Assembly: GCA_017425745.1 (NCBI GenBank)
Contig: JAFOXT010000081.1
Span: 1 to 6,493 of the forward strand
Direction of reading: 5' to 3'
DNA length: 6,493 nucleotides
From: Clostridia bacterium
GTDB lineage: Bacteria > Bacillota > Clostridia > Oscillospirales > Acutalibacteraceae
Shown piece after piece: positions 5,288 through 6,493 of this stretch. The notes under the pieces are model-generated. The model worked only from the letters and a program-made list of their open reading frames with translations. It did not search any database and was not told where the DNA came from. Every line of letters starts with the position of its first letter. The stretch's first letter is position 1. The translations under genes were made by a program, and so were the position numbers.

Positions 5288-6151
5288 GCAGAAAACAACG
5301 AACAGGCAGCAAGAAGCTATCAGCTTGAGTTCAAGAAGATGCTTCAGGTTGTATTCAAGAAGCAGTCATATTTTGCTGACTTCTTCGGCGGCGGTATTGA
5401 AGCTCTTGACGGTGTTCAGGAAAACGAAACCGCTTTTTATGTAAAGACTTCAGATATTCCTTGTGTAGTTGGTGAAGGCTACAAGAAGGATGTAACACTC
5501 GGTACAGGTAGCCGCTTCGGTGATATGACTGAGGTTATCTATGAAAACACACCTGTTAACTACACTTGGGGTTGGAATTGGCACGAAGGCATTGACCGCC
5601 ACACAGTAAACAACGATTTCAACGCAGCTATTGCTGACAGACTTGAACTTCAGGCAAGAGCAAAGACACAGGCATTCAACTCAAAGCACGCTGCTTTCAT
5701 TTCAGCTTCAGCAGGCCACACAGAAAGCCTTGCAAGCTACACAGCAGAAGCAATTCTTGCTCTTTTCAACACTCTTTCAGCTTACTACACAAACATTGAA
5801 GCTGTAGGCGAACTCAAGGCAAAGGTTACACCCGAACTTTACAATGCTATTGTAGATCATCCTCTTACAACTTCAGCAAAGGGTTCAGGTGCTAACATCG
5901 ACACAAACGGCATTCTTCGTTTCAAGGACTTTGCTATTGAAAAGCTTCCTTCAAAGATGTTTGCTGAAGGCGAATGCTGCTACACTTACATTCCCGGTGT
6001 AGGTAAGGCTTTCACAGGTATCAACACTGCAAGAACAATTGAAGCTGTTGACTTTGACGGCAAGGCATTTCAGGGTGCAGGTAAAGCAGGTGAATACATC
6101 CTTCCCGACAACAAGAAGGCTGTTTGCAAGGTTACATTCACAGGTGCTTAA
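5252..6151 (+). CDS. Major capsid protein (HK97-fold type) with Prp-cleavable leader
   Basis: The start ATG 5252 (299 aa) is preferred over ATG 5234 because of the SD and because it aligns the leader MRKTMFNLQMFA exactly with that of the scaffold. The body matches a capsid family common in Bacillota phages (gp13-like, from memory): a helical N-terminal segment (SYQLEFKKMLQVVFKKQSYF), then FYVKTSDIPCVV and SRFGDMTEVIYENTPVNYTW, the signature WHEGIDRHTVNNDFNAAIADR at about 110-130, a long helix, VTPELYNAIVDHPLTTSAKG at about 192-211 and a beta-rich end. Predicted mature form starts at A13, about 287 aa, within the usual range for HK97-fold shells. Codon use is strongly biased (Asn 15 AAC to 3 AAT, Lys mostly AAG), fitting the most abundant virion protein. 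Confidence 0.93.
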   Translation: MRKTMFNLQMFAAENNEQAARSYQLEFKKMLQVVFKKQSYFADFFGGGIEALDGVQENETAFYVKTSDIPCVVGEGYKKDVTLGTGSRFGDMTEVIYENTPVNYTWGWNWHEGIDRHTVNNDFNAAIADRLELQARAKTQAFNSKHAAFISASAGHTESLASYTAEAILALFNTLSAYYTNIEAVGELKAKVTPELYNAIVDHPLTTSAKGSGANIDTNGILRFKDFAIEKLPSKMFAEGECCYTYIPGVGKAFTGINTARTIEAVDFDGKAFQGAGKAGEYILPDNKKAVCKVTFTGA

Positions 6152-6173
6152 TTAACAGAAAGGGTGATTAACC

Positions 6174-6389
6174 GTGTATAAGGTTATAAAATTCTTTACT
6201 GACCTTCAGGACACCAACTTCCCTTATGAAGTTGGTGACACCTTCCCCCGTGAAGGCTTGAAAGTGTCAGAAGACCGCCTTGCAGAGCTTTCAGGCTGCG
6301 ACAACAGACAAGGACAGCCCCTTATTGAAAAAGTCGCAGAAGAGCCTAAAAAGCCTGCAAAAAAGGCAACTAAAAAAGCAGCAGAATAA
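6174..6389 (+). CDS. Small phage head protein with Lys/Ala tail, downstream of capsid (71 aa)
   Basis: Translation starts at GTG 6174, 6 nt after a clear SD (AAAGGGTGA, 6159-6167); this is the only non-ATG start I assign in the window. The N-terminal 50 residues (KVIKFFTDLQD, then YEVGDTFPREGLKVSEDRLAEL) form a small domain often seen directly after the capsid gene in clostridial phages and sometimes annotated as hypothetical or Rho-N-like. The C-terminus is a charged Lys/Ala/Pro-rich tail (EEPKKPAKKATKKAAE) that looks disordered and could contact DNA or acidic surfaces. The position suggests a head completion or decoration role, by inference only. A perfect 10-bp inverted repeat lies inside the gene. 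Confidence 0.8.
   Translation: MYKVIKFFTDLQDTNFPYEVGDTFPREGLKVSEDRLAELSGCDNRQGQPLIEKVAEEPKKPAKKATKKAAE
6212..6237 (+). promoter_or_regulatory. Perfect 10-bp inverted repeat just downstream of the capsid gene
   Basis: CACCAACTTC (6212-6221) and GAAGTTGGTG (6228-6237) are perfectly complementary around a 6-nt loop, CCTTAT. A second, smaller pairing follows (CCTTC 6241-6245 with GAAGG 6252-6256). There is no T-run, so it is not an intrinsic terminator. It lies 61 nt past the capsid stop within the next coding sequence (TNFPYEVG), where it could protect the 3' side of capsid mRNA or slow ribosomes. Amino-acid constraint could also produce it. Confidence 0.5.
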
Positions 6390-6391
6390 AG

Positions 6392-6419
6392 GGGGTTTTC
6401 GGTTATGTTAGAAAACCTT
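6392..6419 (+). promoter_or_regulatory. Possible hairpin over the connector ribosome-binding site and start codon
   Basis: GGTTTTC (6394-6400) pairs with GAAAACC (6411-6417), with two G-U pairs extending the stem to 6392/6419. The SD G-run (6391-6395) is largely in the stem and the ATG (6405-6407) is in the 10-nt loop. Such a fold would limit initiation unless ribosomes from the upstream gene open it. Confidence 0.4.
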
Positions 6420-6493
6420 AAAATGCTTCTCGGTCTTGAAAATGACGAAAGCAAAGACGATCTGCTGACCGTGATTATCAGTTTAGTCACGGC
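6405..6493 (+). CDS. Head-tail connector protein, N-terminal fragment (3' end outside window)
   Basis: Only 29 codons are present. ATG 6405 follows AAAGGGGG (6388-6395) by 9 nt. The start MLENLKMLLGLENDESKDDL, followed by LTVIISLVT, matches the opening of gp6-like head-tail connector proteins (Phage_connect family), which begin with an MLxxLKxLLG-type helix and an acidic turn. Such proteins form a ring under the portal that joins head and tail. Its place two genes after the capsid is the usual one. The frame is open to the window end; the rest cannot be judged. Confidence 0.75.
   Translation, partial: MLENLKMLLGLENDESKDDLLTVIISLVT

Noticed and set aside
6148..6155. TTAATTAA palindrome between capsid stop and next gene
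   Set aside because: It is short, AT-only and overlaps the stop codon; nothing suggests a site function.
6359..6380. A-AAA-AAG slippery heptamer in the Lys-rich tail of the 71-aa protein (possible -1 frameshift)
   Set aside because: A -1 shift reaches a stop within a few codons and gives no new domain; poly-Lys codons explain the A-run.

Overview
The window is part of the structural (virion) module of a tailed bacteriophage or prophage of a low- to mid-GC member of the Bacillota, most likely a gut-type Clostridia host. This rests on the HK97-type capsid and scaffold pair, on a Prp-type cysteine protease with Prp-cleavable N-termini on both head proteins, on strong Shine-Dalgarno (SD) sites before most genes, and on small modular beta-rich fibre proteins of a kind common in clostridial phages. 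All genes are on the plus strand, packed with 4-bp ATGA overlaps or short gaps, as in one late operon. No RNA genes, CRISPR array, IS element or convincing rho-independent terminator is visible.

Region 1 (1-4106) holds six fibre or appendage-type proteins: the C-terminal end of a protein that starts outside the window, four small mosaic proteins (100, 194, 248 and 128 aa) that share short beta modules, and a 577-aa protein with five tandem InlB-B/Flg_new-like repeats. They probably form receptor-binding or virion-surface fibres.

Region 2 (4108-6151) is the head maturation cassette. It contains an unlisted 39-aa ORF, a Prp cysteine protease with its His/Cys dyad intact, a possible 47-aa ORF bridging to the next gene, a DUF4355-like scaffold protein, and the major capsid protein. 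Scaffold and capsid start with almost the same 12-residue leader (M-[KR]-K-T-[LM]-F-N-L-Q-[LM]-F-A), which matches the Prp cleavage motif of ribosomal protein L27. The likely job of the cassette is for the protease to trim both assembly proteins after residue 12 during procapsid assembly or maturation.

Region 3 (6174-6493) carries a small Lys/Ala-tailed protein and the first 29 codons of a head-tail connector, as expected after a capsid gene.

The most interesting points are the protease-plus-two-substrates cassette, fibre genes lying directly upstream of the head genes rather than at the end of the tail module, two small overlapping ORFs around prp, and RNA hairpins at the end of prp, just after the capsid gene and over the connector start. 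The hairpins could set the ratio of head proteins. No wholly unknown system is evident; the novelty is in arrangement and small elements.
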